From Gentiana macrophylla (Eukaryota; Streptophyta; Magnoliopsida; Gentianales; Gentianaceae), in assembly GCA_026214975.1 (NCBI GenBank), contig JAOBSW010000762.1, positions 496,001 to 560,000 on the forward strand: a DNA stretch of 64,000 bases, read 5' to 3'. The notes under the pieces were generated by a model. It ran no database searches. It was not told the origin of the DNA and saw nothing but the letters and a program-made list of their open reading frames with translations. Made by a program: the position numbers and the translations under genes. Positions 36,701 through 49,400 of this stretch are shown here, in pieces (the stretch's first letter is position 1; each line of letters starts with the position of its first letter).

Positions 36701-37620
36701 AAGAAGTTCAAAATATCACTGCAATATCCACTTTTATATGAACTATAATTTAGCTACTACATAATAACTTCATACGCAGATAATTGATGCAATGTGCACA
36801 ATCATGGAAAAGGCAAGGGTAGTAGGCAAGGAGCACCACATGATTCAAGCAACACCATTGGTATGATAGAATTTTGACTATTATACTTCTATAGCTGCTG
36901 TTAATACAACTGTTACTATGAAGATTAACATTATTTTTTGCAGGCGGATATCTTAAGATTCCACAAAACAGCTGATTATTCTGACATGGAACCCATCAAC
37001 GACATTATCAGACATATTATAACAGGAAAATAGTGTACATGCCAATGTGGGGCAACAAAAAAAGCAAATATGGAAACCATTGGGTGTTTCTCACTTACAC
37101 CAGCACGGAGAATACTTGGAATATGTACCATTCACTGAAAACATAAATAGGAAAGGACCCTTACTTGAAGGACTGTGAAAATCTTGTAAGCAATCATATC
37201 TATCTGATATTGTGTTACGGATACTGATACCGTCACTTATATTGATATATAATGTGCTAACCGATCCATTTTAAATAAACATTCATTCACAACAATCAAT
37301 TATTTGGAACTGCATGTACCTAGATGAAGCAACAAAACTCGAGAAGAATTGAAGAGTGCCTACGAAAATAAAGAAAGTTGACAGCCGGCCACTACAAAAA
37401 GCCGTAACGTAAGAAAGTATTTAATACATTGTCTTTAATTACTAATATCATTACTAATACATTGAACTAAAACTGATGTAGGTATGACTGTGTTGTTTAT
37501 ATGACATACTACATCAACAGACTCGTAACAGGACAAGCAATTCAAAGAAATTTAACAGATGAAGAAGTGCAACATGAAAGGAATTATTATAAACAGCATA
37601 GAAATGAATGAAATGCTTCT
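33800..37620 (+). pseudogene. Plant-mobile-like / coiled-coil / Ulp1 (C48)-like protease gene remnant
   Basis: The pieces in order on + are as follows. At 33837-34250 is a mobile-domain-like stretch with WDIKLIFGIEDDEEK, followed after a stop by FLYYVDDIDRLNTYNW near 34270. At about 34890-35275 is an Asp/Glu/Lys/Gly-rich acidic linker. At 35460-36280 is a long heptad-like coiled coil rich in E, K and Q, with stops. At 36783-37605 are C48-like traces: ADILRFHK, NHWVFLTYTSTENTWNMY with the catalytic-type His-Trp, and YDCVVYMTYYINRL with a candidate catalytic Cys. Ulp1-type enzymes cleave SUMO or related modifiers. Several in-frame stops show decay, although introns could explain some breaks. 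Confidence 0.65.
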
Positions 37621-37929
37621 GGTCATTTAATATTCTTGTTATAATGTACATGTTGAAGTGTTACTCAGAATGATTCAGACTACTTATGTCAATGAATGTT
37701 TTATATATCAATGAATGCTTTTTATCTCTAAATTCTTATATTATTCAAACCACTCATGCCTATTAATTTGTTAGTTTTGTAATTGCGAATCTGTTCATTC
37801 AAAACTTTTTTATAAAAGCAAGTCTTACCGCAGAATTATGATTATTAAGGAACTACAAAAACTATTGATCACTAAATACAAAAATGGTAGAGATAACAAA
37901 ACAATTACTCAATCCAAATATAGAATGAT

Positions 37930-39960
37930 TATTCAATGCAACTGTAAAATCACAGTAACAGTAACATAGTAACAGTAACAATCCAAAACCCAACAGCCAA
38001 TTGTAACATCATCAAATACAAGATCAACACGACTGTATAACAACACTACATGTACTCTTATTGTGACGACTAGAAGAACCATAACGACTACATTTATATG
38101 CACGTTTCGAAAGTTTTGATGACTCTCTATGTGAAGGAAGGCGTTTAGTCTGAGGTCTTCCAGGCTGCCTCCTAAAGAATGGAGGCAATACAACAAATGC
38201 AGCTTGTTAGATAAGTATCTAGAACAAGATAAATTGCATAATGATAACAATCCACAAATGAGCTTGTCTTGTAGCAAACATCAACATAATCATGCAAAAA
38301 CAATCTAGTACTCATCATGGCAGCAACTCCATGACTACATAGATAACCAAATATTTGCCCAAGAGAGCAAGAGCAAGTGTGATCCCTCAAATTCACTGAA
38401 GCGCTCAATGAAGAATGAACCTCATAAACAAAAGCAGTCGAGCTAACACGATTCCACTGCTTACATTCGTCCATGATATTCGATAGTTTGGCATCAATTA
38501 TAGAACAAATAGCAGAAGTCCACGATGCAGCTAAAGTTCTCTTATTTGCAACAAAAACATCAAATAACAAAGCAACTGTATATAAACACATCAACATGAA
38601 ATCAATAACAGTAAGAGTAACACAAACTTGAAAGTCGCTCTATAACTTTAATACAAATATATACAACCAAGTTAATAACAGGTAGATGACGCTCTGTCAT
38701 AACACAGATATTAAAGGATTCTGCTATACTAGATGATATGTAACCATACCGAGAACCCTTGAAGTGAGCATTAGCCCAATTCTCAGACTTCGGATTTTAA
38801 AAAATAAAGTTGCAGCTTCACCACCCTCGCGATGCAGTACATTCATTTTAGAATCAAATTCTAATTCGGTAGAAGCATAGGTCAACCATTCGTTGCCTAA
38901 ACATCTTATTTCTCGAAACTTCAGCACACTTCTCATGTAAATTAAGCTTCAAGTGATACAAGCAATATGAATGGTAAGCATTAGGGAAAACATTACGAAC
39001 ACCATCAATCAAGCCAGAATTCATATCACTAATAAACGTAATCCACTGCACGGGATCCAAAATAGCCTTCAAAAGCATTAGAAACCATTCCTAATTATCA
39101 GAGTCCTTAGAATCAACAACAGCAAAACATAGAAGATAGATACCTAACATACAACAAAATAATATAAATGTTAGAGTTCATGACACGGATACTGATATTG
39201 TTACTGTGATACTGTCATTGTGTTACTGTGTTACTCTTAATCAACCATATTAAAACAAGTCAAAACTCAATACCTTGGTTACTATCCTTCCCAGTAGCAG
39301 CCAATAAATGACCCCTAAATTGACCTTTCAAATGTGCTTCATCCAAAAAAAAAGAGGACGGCAAGAGTTGAAACAACGTATGCAACCATAAAAAGCAACA
39401 AACAATCGTTTAAACCAACATGATCCAGCATTCACATCGTATACAGCATGAGAACCAGGATTTGAATCCAAGAGGCATTGAACATATGAAGGCAATCTCC
39501 TAAAGGATTCACACACGTCGCCAAACAATGTTGATTTGGCTTTCCACACACCAATTCTTGCTTTGAAATAAGTCACCCTAAACGAAAATAGTGAGAACAA
39601 ATCACATTTGGTGCATCACGAACCATACTTTCAATAACCTCTACAACAATCTCAGAGCTCATTTAGGATCCATGAAAAGAACGACCAGCAAAACCATAAA
39701 TGTGAACAGTGCATGAGTCCTTCACATAAAAATAGCCATTCACATGCAATTTAATACTATGTACCTTCCATGCACACTTATGTTTTTCCTTGAAAGGACA
39801 ATAAGCTGTTATCCTGTTACTATCATTCTTTTTTAAAACATATTGAAAACTAGTGTGTATAGACACATTTCGCAACGATAATCTGAATTCTGAGGCACCA
39901 CAATAAAAGACTGTCCCAGCGTTAAAAGATATCTTATCTCATCCTAGGTTAATCCTAGCC
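37930..39960 (-). pseudogene. MULE transposase remnant (DDE and SWIM zinc finger)
   Basis: Read from 39.9 kb down, an N-terminal Cys/His-containing stretch (ITAYCPFKEKHKCAWKVH) is followed by WKAKSTLFG, then RLFVAFYGCIRCFNSCRPLF leading to DEAHLKGQFRGHLL (first catalytic Asp), FISDMNSGLIDGVRNVFPNA near 39000 (second Asp) and HSYCLYHLK. A SWIM-type finger, CSCSLGQIFGYLCSH, lies near 38330-38380. This is the MULE/FAR1-type transposase order. At least three stops and frameshifts, for instance near 39345, make it inactive. It mobilised the element that also carries the facing Ulp1-like gene. Confidence 0.8.
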
Positions 39961-41314
39961 TTCTTACACAATGAACACACTGACATAAAATTCTCACCAC
40001 CAACAGCATCAACAGCATCTATAAAACTTATAGAGCTTGAGGAAACAGCATCATCAACATCAACTACATAGGTATTGGAACTTTAGGAAGGAATATTCCT
40101 TTCTTTTACCACATCCACATGAACACCATGCCCAGTAAAAGAATGAGACACAACAAACAAGGTAATCAAATCTTCATCGATAAACAAAAAACACCTAGAA
40201 AAACCGGGTAACTTGTAAAACAACTTAACAGACAACGTATTCAAGCAACACTATCTTCGACAAATCTTATCCAAAATAAACTGGAAGCAATCAGTTTTAG
40301 AAACCGACAAAACATAAGTCTCCAACGCATAGGTGCAAAGCAAAATTAGCATTCTCACACAATCTGCAAAGAAACACAAGCACAACTTAGCATCTAACAC
40401 TAAAGAAAGAAGTCGTTGTCATGAATCGATGTTATTCTTATTAAGATATGATAACAACTAAACTACAGGTGAGAAAACAACAGTCTACATATAAGACATC
40501 ATGCTTCTCTTTAAGATAAATTACACTAAACAAATTATAATCAGGCTCCGTCTCTCATAAGACATCAGGCTTGTACAATCAAATAACAATGAAATCATAC
40601 ACAAATTACAGTAACAATTGTAATTGAAAAGCAGCAATTCACAGAAATTGAGCAATTATGTGTTTCCAATCACAAATGATCTCAAAATACATCTGAAAAC
40701 ATAACCGAAGTGCAGTAACAATCTAAAAATGCAATGTGATTTGATTCCTATGAAAAAACAACGCATGAAAACAGATTCGAAGTAAGAAAAACACATTTCA
40801 AACAAAAATTAGATTTGAAATCTAAAACTAACAGGATTACCTTCAAATACTTCAAAATTTGAGCTGAAAGATCAGCGTGAATGGAAAAAAAACACGAACA
40901 GGAATCGCCGAAATAAAAGATGAAATTGAAGCGAAAATTAAAGAAGATACTCAATAAATGTGCCGGAACGAAGAAATTGGAACCAGAATTGAAGGAGAAG
41001 CGCAATAATGTTCTGAGTTCAATGAAAGAAGAAGAAAGATACGGAAATATAAATGAAGGGCAAAACAGACCAAACAGAAATGTTTTGTCATTAATGCAAC
41101 TAAAAATTTGAACCTGGATTAAAGCTTAATTATGAGGGGAAAGGTGGATTATTCCATAATTTTTAAAAATTTTAGAAAATGAATTAATAAAATAGGTTAT
41201 GAGGAAATTAGGTTTTAATACACTTTAAGGAAATTCACTCTTACATCAGGATTTATGATTATATTTAATTGAATTTTTATGATTATATAATAGATTAAAA
41301 TCAATTATTATAAT
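39961..41314. other. MULE 5' side and flank, no clear gene
   Basis: It probably contains the transposase upstream region and the element end. Minus-strand text near 40000-40100 has decayed coding appearance. Frames at 40748-41005 (-) and 40920-41111 (+) overlap each other and match nothing I recognise. Confidence 0.3.
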
Positions 41315-41725
41315 TGTTTTAAAGTTGATGAGCTGAGCTGACAGCCCCCTCTTGTTTGGCCTACTTTTTACTCATTCCTCAGCTTGGCCTATTGCCATGT
41401 ATAACCTGTGACCTATTATAGTATATGGCTAAGGAAGTGCTGAGTGTAGTCAGCTATACAAAATAGATTCAGCAGAGTGTTGAAAACTTGTCCCTCATAA
41501 GAGTGCTGAGGACTCATCATGATTCAGCAAGATGCCCTTGCAAAGTTTGTAGTTAGAACGGTTATCAATTATAACTTCCATGTAACCTCTTTTAACTGAT
41601 ACATGTGGTGTATGATACTATAAATACTCCATAATCAACCCCTATGTAACTTATCTCATGCATTATTCTCTTGAGTAATAAAATTCCGCACTATATTTTG
41701 TTGTGTTCTTAGTTTCACAACTTCA
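41315..41725 (+). repeat. Copia 5' LTR (about 411 bp)
   Basis: It starts TGTTTTAAAGTTGATGAGC and ends TTCACAACTTCA, followed by the initiator-Met-type PBS TGGTATCAAAGC at 41729-41740. The TATA-like CTATAAATA lies near 41620 and AATAAAATTCC near 41680. No matching 3' LTR is found in the window, so the element is truncated. Confidence 0.7.
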
Positions 41726-42707
41726 ATATGGTATCAAAGCCTGAAGCTTGAGAGTTTCAATTTCTTTTATGTGTTTATACTCTAATTTTTGGAGAAACTT
41801 GAGAGTTTTCTTCATCTTTCTTGTGTTTAACACAGTTTCTTGAGAAAAATCTGTGTTTATTTTGAGCCCTTGATCATTTTCTAGTCATTTTTTTGGTATA
41901 TTCTGGTGTGGATTTCATGTTCTTGACAGCCATGGCAGCAAAGAAACAAGAGTTGAGCCCTTCTAGTCCATTCTAGTTCATCCAAATGAGAATCCATCCA
42001 TGGTGTTGGTGCATCCATCGATGAATGGCAACAATTATAATCCTTGAAAGATGTCCATGAAGATGGTGTTAATCACCAAGAACAAGTTTGGCTTCGTAGA
42101 CGGTACAATAAAGAGGCCATAAGAAGATTCATCAGACTTCCATGCTTGGAGGAAGTGTGATACTATGGTAAGATCTTGGATCTTAAATTCTGTTGAAAAT
42201 ACCATTGCACGAAGTTTAATTTACTTCAAGAGTTCCAATGAGTTTGGAAGAATCTGGCTGATAGATTTTCTAATATTGATGCCTTAAGACATTCTGATCT
42301 TCTTGAAGAAATGCATGTGCTGAAGCACGGTGCTGATTTGGTGAATAAGTATTTCAAAAAGTTAATGGTTCTTTGGGCGGAGATAAAAGACCATTAGGCC
42401 TATGCCTACATGTTCCTATGATCCACAATGCCATTATAATGCTATTACTACATTGGTGAATCACATGGAAGCAGAACATCTGATGAAATTTCTAAAAGGT
42501 CTAAGGGGTGAGTTCGGGCCTATGGTGTCTCAGGCAATGCTGATGGTGCCATTCCAAGAAATTCATGATGCTTTTGCAAATGGTACAAAATTTGAAAGGC
42601 AAAAGCTGTATGTGGCAAACAAGGAAAATAATCAAGATTCAATGATTTTGATGAATCAAAAAGATGGACAGGGCCAAGGTCAGGCCGTAAACAGACAAGT
42701 GTCTTTG
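41726..42707 (+). pseudogene. Copia gag remnant
   Basis: After the PBS, gag-like text appears in shifting frames. MVLWAEIKDH is followed by a frameshift and then the longest surviving frame (42402-42755), which includes PTCSYDPQCHYN and EHLMKFLKGLRGEFGPMVSQ. This is the typical copia gag helix after the conserved C-pair. The frame continues about 48 nt past 42708 into an unrelated LTR, so its last 16 codons do not belong to gag. No protease, integrase or RT is present. Confidence 0.75.
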
Positions 42708-43126
42708 TGTGACGGCCTGGCTCCCTACCATCAGGGTCCACTGGGGTCATTCTAGGAGCGACCTACGAAGCCTTCGCTGCAACTTCAGATATAACTAAAA
42801 TCCAAAGGCATTTATATATAACATGTCTATATTACAACTAACCATTGATTCATGCCATTGAAGGATTACAACGGGTAAACGACAAAATCTCTATCTAACT
42901 TATCTGGTGCATCACGATCTAGTCCTTAGTTGATGATATCATTCATATCTCCTTCCTCTCCCCCAACCAATCATCTGGAAGCCTCTCTTAGTATCCATCC
43001 ATACCTACAAATCTAAAAAGGGTTTTGCAGAAGGTGTGAGCTTTTAAACTCAGTGAGGTTCGATGTGGGCAAAATGTGTAGCTTTCACAAATATTTATAG
43101 TTGAACATAGAGCAGATAGACACTGA
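42708..43126 (+). repeat. Gypsy-type LTR fragment (TGTGACGGCC start)
   Basis: TGTGACGGCCTGGCTCCC interrupts the copia gag abruptly. Further on, GTGAGCTTTTAAACTCAGTGAGG resembles a motif common in plant chromovirus-type LTRs. It is interrupted at 43126 by a solo LTR and continues after 52503, where its end is unclear. Confidence 0.45.
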
Positions 43127-44693
43127 TGTTAGGAAAACTACGCGGGAACGCAGCGGAATTTAAAATTTTATTTCCTTTTAACCAGGATCGACTTCGTTTA
43201 AGCAATAAATAAATAAGATAAAGACGGTGGTTACCTTGCTTGATCTATAAGATCGACGCTTTGACCGTCCCAGGAGAGTAGTTCGCATAGAGCCGCCCAA
43301 GTGTTCGGCCTCACCGCTAGTCCACACGAACAGACCCGCGGAATCCCATCATGGATTGCTATTGGAAAACTCCGGTTGCTAGACCGGCTTTTTTTCCCTC
43401 TCTCCAACTCTCTATAGGATGCTCTCTATTTTACACAAGAACTATTAGTTCTTGGAATTGTGTTGTACAAAAGAGCTTGACACCCACACTATATTTATAG
43501 TGTGTGTGGCGCCAACTATAAGAGTGGAGGAGAATAAAACCTTTTCCTAATACAATAAGGAAAATCTCCTAGATTGATTTATCTCATTTAATTTAATATC
43601 TTATATTAAATATTTCTAAAATTTTGTCAATATCTAATGTTGACTATCTTTATTTTATTACCATAAATCAATTTACACATGTGTATATATATCACAAATA
43701 TATTATCACACATATAAATCCATTATATATAATATTAACTACAATGTGCACATGCATATCCTTTTATATGCATGTCACGCATGTATATCAATATATATAT
43801 AAATATTAATATCTTATATTAATATATGGTAATACCATTAATTAAATTGTACAATCCAAGTGTATCTTATACACTTCAATGTGGCGCCCCATATTGCCAA
43901 ATATTGGCTTCCGAAATATTCTTTAATTAATATAATTAATATCTTGTATTTTAATTTATTCATAATAAATAAATACCACCATATTAATTTACCACTATAA
44001 CCTTTATAGTCTCGAGATAAACTTTCCTTATTTGGTTATCATCTATAACCACATTTTAATCCGGCTAGATGTTCTTATGTGTGTGACCCGATAGGCTTTC
44101 GAATATGTTGGCCGTAGACACAAAGTGCAAATTACGAAAATGCCATTCATGCCTAACGATCACGGGATAGCGTCTAGCAACACACCGTGACCCCCAATCA
44201 TCGGAAGAGTCAAATGCAATGACTACTACCTTTCATGTGAAGCGATTACCGTGTAACTTACAATCCTATCATTTGTAATAATATCCATACGGTCGTTAGT
44301 CGAGTGTCAAAACATCAACGACCGTATCTTATAATTTGGATATCATGCTCTCTCGAAGTAACTCATTTACTCCCACTTTGCAAAGATTCACGAGAGTAAG
44401 ACATTCCTTATAAGAAGGCCATTTCGGATATTCGATCCCAATCATAGGATACGCGATTCCCGGACGACCAATCATATATACTCCGCGATGCTTCAATATC
44501 ATACCCAATCACTACGCGCATGATCGCCCGTGGCTGAGGAAACCTCAATAGTGTCAAAGCATGACAATCCACACCGTGATGCCATGAAGACTCCGGTCCT
44601 AAGGATAATTACACAACCACCACATAGTGTGACACTTATCCGTGTAAGTGGGTCAGTCTAACGTACGCATTCTCTAATACACATCCACGTACA

Positions 44694-46433
44694 TGATGAC
44701 GGTCAAATTATACCCGTAAAAGTCATCAACATTGACCTTAAATCGAGATTAATAATGTATATTTCATATTAAATCACTCGTTTATTTAATGTTAAGTGAT
44801 TATTAATATGATATTTGGTATTTAGCTGTTTTTATTATTAAAAGACCGATTTATTGTGCGATAAATGCTGATTTTGCAGATCACGACAAATCGAGAGGAT
44901 AAATGTCATTGAATCAGTAAATCTCGAGATAATAAGGAAGAAAATCGGAGCATTAATCAGGAGATAAATCAGAGGAATCAGATCAGCACGGAAAGAATGC
45001 AAAGTGGGGAACAAGTCGGACAAAGAGACGCGTTTTAACACGCGAGAAAAGGCTCGGTCGACCGAGCCCTATCATTCGGTCGACCGAGTATGTCGGTTCG
45101 GTCACTCACGGGATTTTCGCGTGTATATCTCCTAGATCCTCCCTAGGTCGGTTACAACCTCTATATAAGCAGCAGCTACGAGAAATTGTAAATCATCCCT
45201 TCATTCTTTCTTCAATCTTACAATTCATAATATAACTTTGATACAATGTAGAATAATTCGAGGGTTTCCAGCAATTTAGGGGCTTCAATATGTAAGCCTT
45301 TATTCTCTGTCTTTTTATTTTCAGTAATTAATTCCCCAATTATGCTTTATAGTTTGAGTTAGTTAATCATAGCTAGATGATGTAGATCTAGGCTATGGCG
45401 TTGGGAAAGGTGGCGACACTTTTGCCGTGAGGTACTCGGTTTCTATCCATGAATCGCATTGTTTAATTAATGTGTATCTAAGTTAGTTTATATGAATGCT
45501 TTACAATTCTTGTTTAATCCGTTGTGTATGATGATGAAATTTGAGAGATACGTTCGGGGATGTAATCTGGGGAAAAAAGACCATTCGGTCGACCGAGCCA
45601 GACTATTCGATCGACCGAGCCCCTGTTCATCCGTTAAATAGCCATGTCTTTATGGTTAGGTTAACTTAATAGAATTTATTATCTCGGTAGGTATGGCTAT
45701 GGCTACGTTACTCGCTTAGTTTAATTAAAAGCGTGTAAAAGGAAATACAAATATAAAACTCTTAGGTAGGCTTATGAATTGCTCTTCACGGACGTTCGGC
45801 GTTATCTAGGTAGGTTTATATTTGGGGATTGCTAGCACTGATTATCGTACATCGTAGATTAGCATGAGACTATAACTTGGTAATTGCTAGTTGGACGAGA
45901 GTTTGAGTGAACGTTTAGGAAATGCACGCCTAACCATAGGAATGTTGCCTAGGCGAGGTGTACGGTCAATATCGGCATCCTTAGAGTAAGTAGCGTGTGA
46001 GTTATATGAGATAGAGGCACTTAAAAGCGCGAAGTCACGTAACAATAGCACGGTGATCTAGCAACCTAACCGGTGCTAAGTCAAGTTAAAGAGGATGACT
46101 CCGTAGCCAATCTAAGATAGATACAAGCGGATTGTGATTAATAAGTTAGGTTTATTATATAAATTATCTAGGTCCAAACGATAAAGACTATAATTGGGGA
46201 GGTTAATTACGTTGTGTCGAGTCGTATCTTTACCTTTCTTGTCTTATGTTGGTCGTAGACGGCCTCTATGTCCTTGACATGTTTAATTAATTGTTTGTAT
46301 GTAAGATGATCCATAATTGGTTCCCTGTGGGATCGACCTTGATTCACTATAGCTATACTACGATGGGCCTAGTCCTTTTGCTAGTATTGGTTTATGGTGG
46401 TCAAGTATGTTATAACCTGATTGACCCCGATCA
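44694..46433 (+). repeat. 5' LTR of the gypsy element (1,740 bp)
   Basis: TGATGACGGTCAAATT...GACCCCGATCA. A TATA-like TATATAAGC lies near 45163. It contains four copies of a TCGGTCGACCGA-type palindrome at 45054-45065, 45076-45087, 45585-45596 and 45607-45618. The first sits in an 18-bp perfect palindrome (45051-45068); the fourth has one mismatch. Confidence 0.92.
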
Positions 46434-46439
46434 AGTTTT

Positions 46440-46458
46440 TGGCGCCGTTGCCGGGGAA
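46440..46458 (+). other. Primer-binding site, tRNA-Asp type
   Basis: TGGCGCCGTTGCCGGGGAA begins six bases after the LTR end. It is complementary to the 3' end of plant tRNA-Asp, the primer used by Athila/Tat elements. Confidence 0.92.
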
Positions 46459-49400
46459 CCAACGGTCAATTTTATGTATAAATAATTTTCTCATTCATGT
46501 CAAGTTTTCTGTTTTTGAGTCTATTTTTGAGTCCCTCTGGTTGTCTGCTATGTGTAAAAATTCCAGAATCTGGAACGGCTGGTTTCGCTCCCAGCGAGAC
46601 TGCCTCTCGTTGCCAGCGAGCCTGGTTCTATTTTCTGGGACTTCGCGTGTCTGTTTATCCCCATATGTTTAATCCGTAGGTCTGATAGCAGCATGGGAAA
46701 CCATGTTAAAATCAGTCTACGGTCTGTTTTGTTTTTCTTCTATTTGCAGAAACCAGGGAAGCAATAATCTGAGTCAGTAATTTTTCAAGGGCGCTGAGAA
46801 ACTAACCCAGCAGCATGCGGAATTACTACTCTACGATGGGAAAAGCGATGGAAGCAATACCTTTAAAGCACAAAGATGGCTCCGAAATTTTTTTAAAGGC
46901 TTAAATTCTTCGTGGTACAATGTTGAAGGCAAGGTTCTACCCTTTTTTTGCTTATGTTTTTCTACCTTTTGGTTTTTTGAGCATAAGTTAGCCTATACAT
47001 AAACCTTAGTATGAATTTTGGCCCGGAGTGGTTTGTAAGATTAATTCTATTAGTGTGGAAGGTTTTGCCCCATATCTGTCTCATCTAGAGGGTGTAAGGA
47101 AACATGTAGTCGTTGAAAGGAAGCAGTGAATAAAGAGTTCCTCGTAGTTCATTAAAATCTCTTTGTCCTATGCATGAGATTAGCCTACGGCCATGGGAGC
47201 AACAAATTGTGTAGTTTAAGCATTCACAATCTAAAGAAGACATTGAGTTTTGAGAGAACACAATCTTACGCTTTCGTTGAGTTTTATGGTGATGGCTTCT
47301 CGGTGAACCCACCTTAAAAGCGAAGCGAGATTACGCCTTGGGTGACAATTTAGAAATCGGAGACTCTTAGTACATGGGTTCGGAAATGGTCTAACCATGG
47401 TGGCGAGTTCAACCGAGCTTTGGCTCAATCGACTCCCCTCCACGTGTGATGTATGTTTGGCAAAGCAGTTCAACAAGACTTAGCATAGCCGATAAGCCTT
47501 CGGGCTAAACGGGCTTAATCTTGACGGATTGGCCTGAAATCATCACATATGTTCCAACGAATAAGGCGGCGTAGGCTTGCCTACATAACCGACCTTATTC
47601 GGAGTACTTTGATTCATTGTTTCTTATTGTCAAGGCCAAAACCGTAATTTTAACCGAGTTTCTTAGAATTCACTAATTCCTAAAACGAGAGACGAGGTAA
47701 GAGCTTTGGATAAATGGTATGGATAAATGTCGTTTCTAGGTCTCACAACCAAAGGAAGGGTATTAATCCATAAAAGCAACAAGCCCACCTCTTATAGTGT
47801 GCGAAGGGTCAAAGTCTGGCGATCCAAGAATGATAACTGACAAGGATAATTTTTGGAAAGTCGAGCTGAGGACTTTAAACTCAGAACTACTTCTTTAAAA
47901 CCCTTAGGATTTCTTTTTAGGATTTTAGGTTTTTCCTTCTTTGAGTCCAATAAGAGTAATGTGACATATGTTGAGGTTTTTTATTTTGCCGTGTTCCGAT
48001 GGCCATTGGGCTAAGGATGTGCAAAACTTTTTTACTCAATATAGGCCATGTGAAATAGAGTTCCGTAGGAGAGTCGAGAAATTGCTAAAGAAAAAGAAAT
48101 TTAGCAATCAACCTTAAGATGGAAGCATTAAGAGAGCTTGAGAATTATTGAAAATGTAACAGAGAATGATTGGTGCGAACAAGAACAATTTTGGTCAACT
48201 TCCAAAACCTTTTAGAATGGTGATCCAAGTGAAAATACAAAGTGGTGTGCAATTCATTCTGCAACTATCCTTATCGTTCCCTTTACACTTTTTTTTCACC
48301 TTCAAACTTTTCGATCCTCTCACCAATCTGCCCCAACAGTTCACATTTCTAACCATTCTTTCATCGCCTCTCTTTCTTTCCATCCGTTTCACTCTCCCAC
48401 CCAATCTCAATGCCTTAACCATTTTCAACCCACCCATAAACATGATTTCTTACCCACCCTTTATCTTTTCTTCCCAACCTTATGTGTATCTTTTTCTAAA
48501 CCCATCATACTCTCAACCTCCATTTGTTTACAAAATACCTTTGTGTTGCGGAATTCGAAATATTGCTAAGCTTTAATGATTATCTTTTATCATTTTGATT
48601 TTCATGATCGTAGCTGGGGTAAGTGTGGCTCTGACCCTAGCTAGACTTCAAAGAGTTTTTGGTTCGATCACATACGACTTATCTTTCTACCGGAAGTTTT
48701 CAATTTCACACTTTTCCATCTAGTCCAGCATTTCTAGATGATAAGTTTTGTTCTACATTATCACACCGATCCGAACTTGTTGATGACGGTTATGACTTTT
48801 ACGTGATACATTGGGTTATTAGTAATTTCGAGGAGTAGCTACATCTCCCTAAGTTGTTAATATCCAATGCAAGCGAGAGGTTTCTGCGTTAAGTATTTGA
48901 TTTTATCTTTAGCCAATAGGTCGCATTCAATCTGTTATACCTTACCAAGTTTCTCTTTTCCTGGATTGAATACCTTTTCGATCGAGTCACCCTCGTGTTT
49001 TCCCACGTCGGGTAATGCTTTTTGATCTTTGTCTTCTCCACCCGGTTTTAAGAATATTTAAGCGGTGGAGGTTGTAGATGAAGACCACCATCTTTAGTTG
49101 CTTGTTTATTTTCTTTCTATTTAGTATTTTTCTTTTGGTTTCCCTTGTCATTGGTTGTATAAAATAAAGTGGCTTAAAACTGCTTTTAGGTATTTATACC
49201 TCATTACTACCACATTATTCTATAACTTCCATAGACATGGTGTTATTAACGGTTTCGTGGAGTTTGTCTACTTATACTGAGTTTTCACTTGCTTCTCCAC
49301 AACGTCTTTGACATTTACTCCGATATTGTTCCTTTACTTGAGAGCCGTTTCAGAGCTAAGTCTTTTCTTAAATTCTCATTTATTTTTGTCATTGAGGACA

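Larger units (their letters stand above)
33241..41130. mobile_element. Decayed Ulp1-carrying Mutator-like element (approximate limits)
   Basis: Two convergent gene remnants, a plant-mobile/coiled-coil/Ulp1-like gene on + and a MULE transposase on -, meet near 37.6-37.9 kb. This is the content of KAONASHI-type MULEs known from Arabidopsis and other plants, which carry ULP-like protease genes. I could not find long terminal inverted repeats or a 9-bp duplication, and many elements of this class lack long TIRs. The limits given are inferred from the neighbours (the LCMT1 leader and a copia LTR at 41315). GTTACTG-rich stretches are scattered through it. Confidence 0.6.

Noticed and set aside
33241..41130. 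Terminal inverted repeats for the MULE
   Set aside because: Weak similarity (TTGCATTTT...GTTACT) between about 33258 and the complement of about 40725 was seen, but it is too short and internal to call TIRs.
48166..48576. 136-codon hydrophobic protein in the gypsy internal region
   Set aside because: No recognisable family and biased composition; kept only as an untested possibility within the element.
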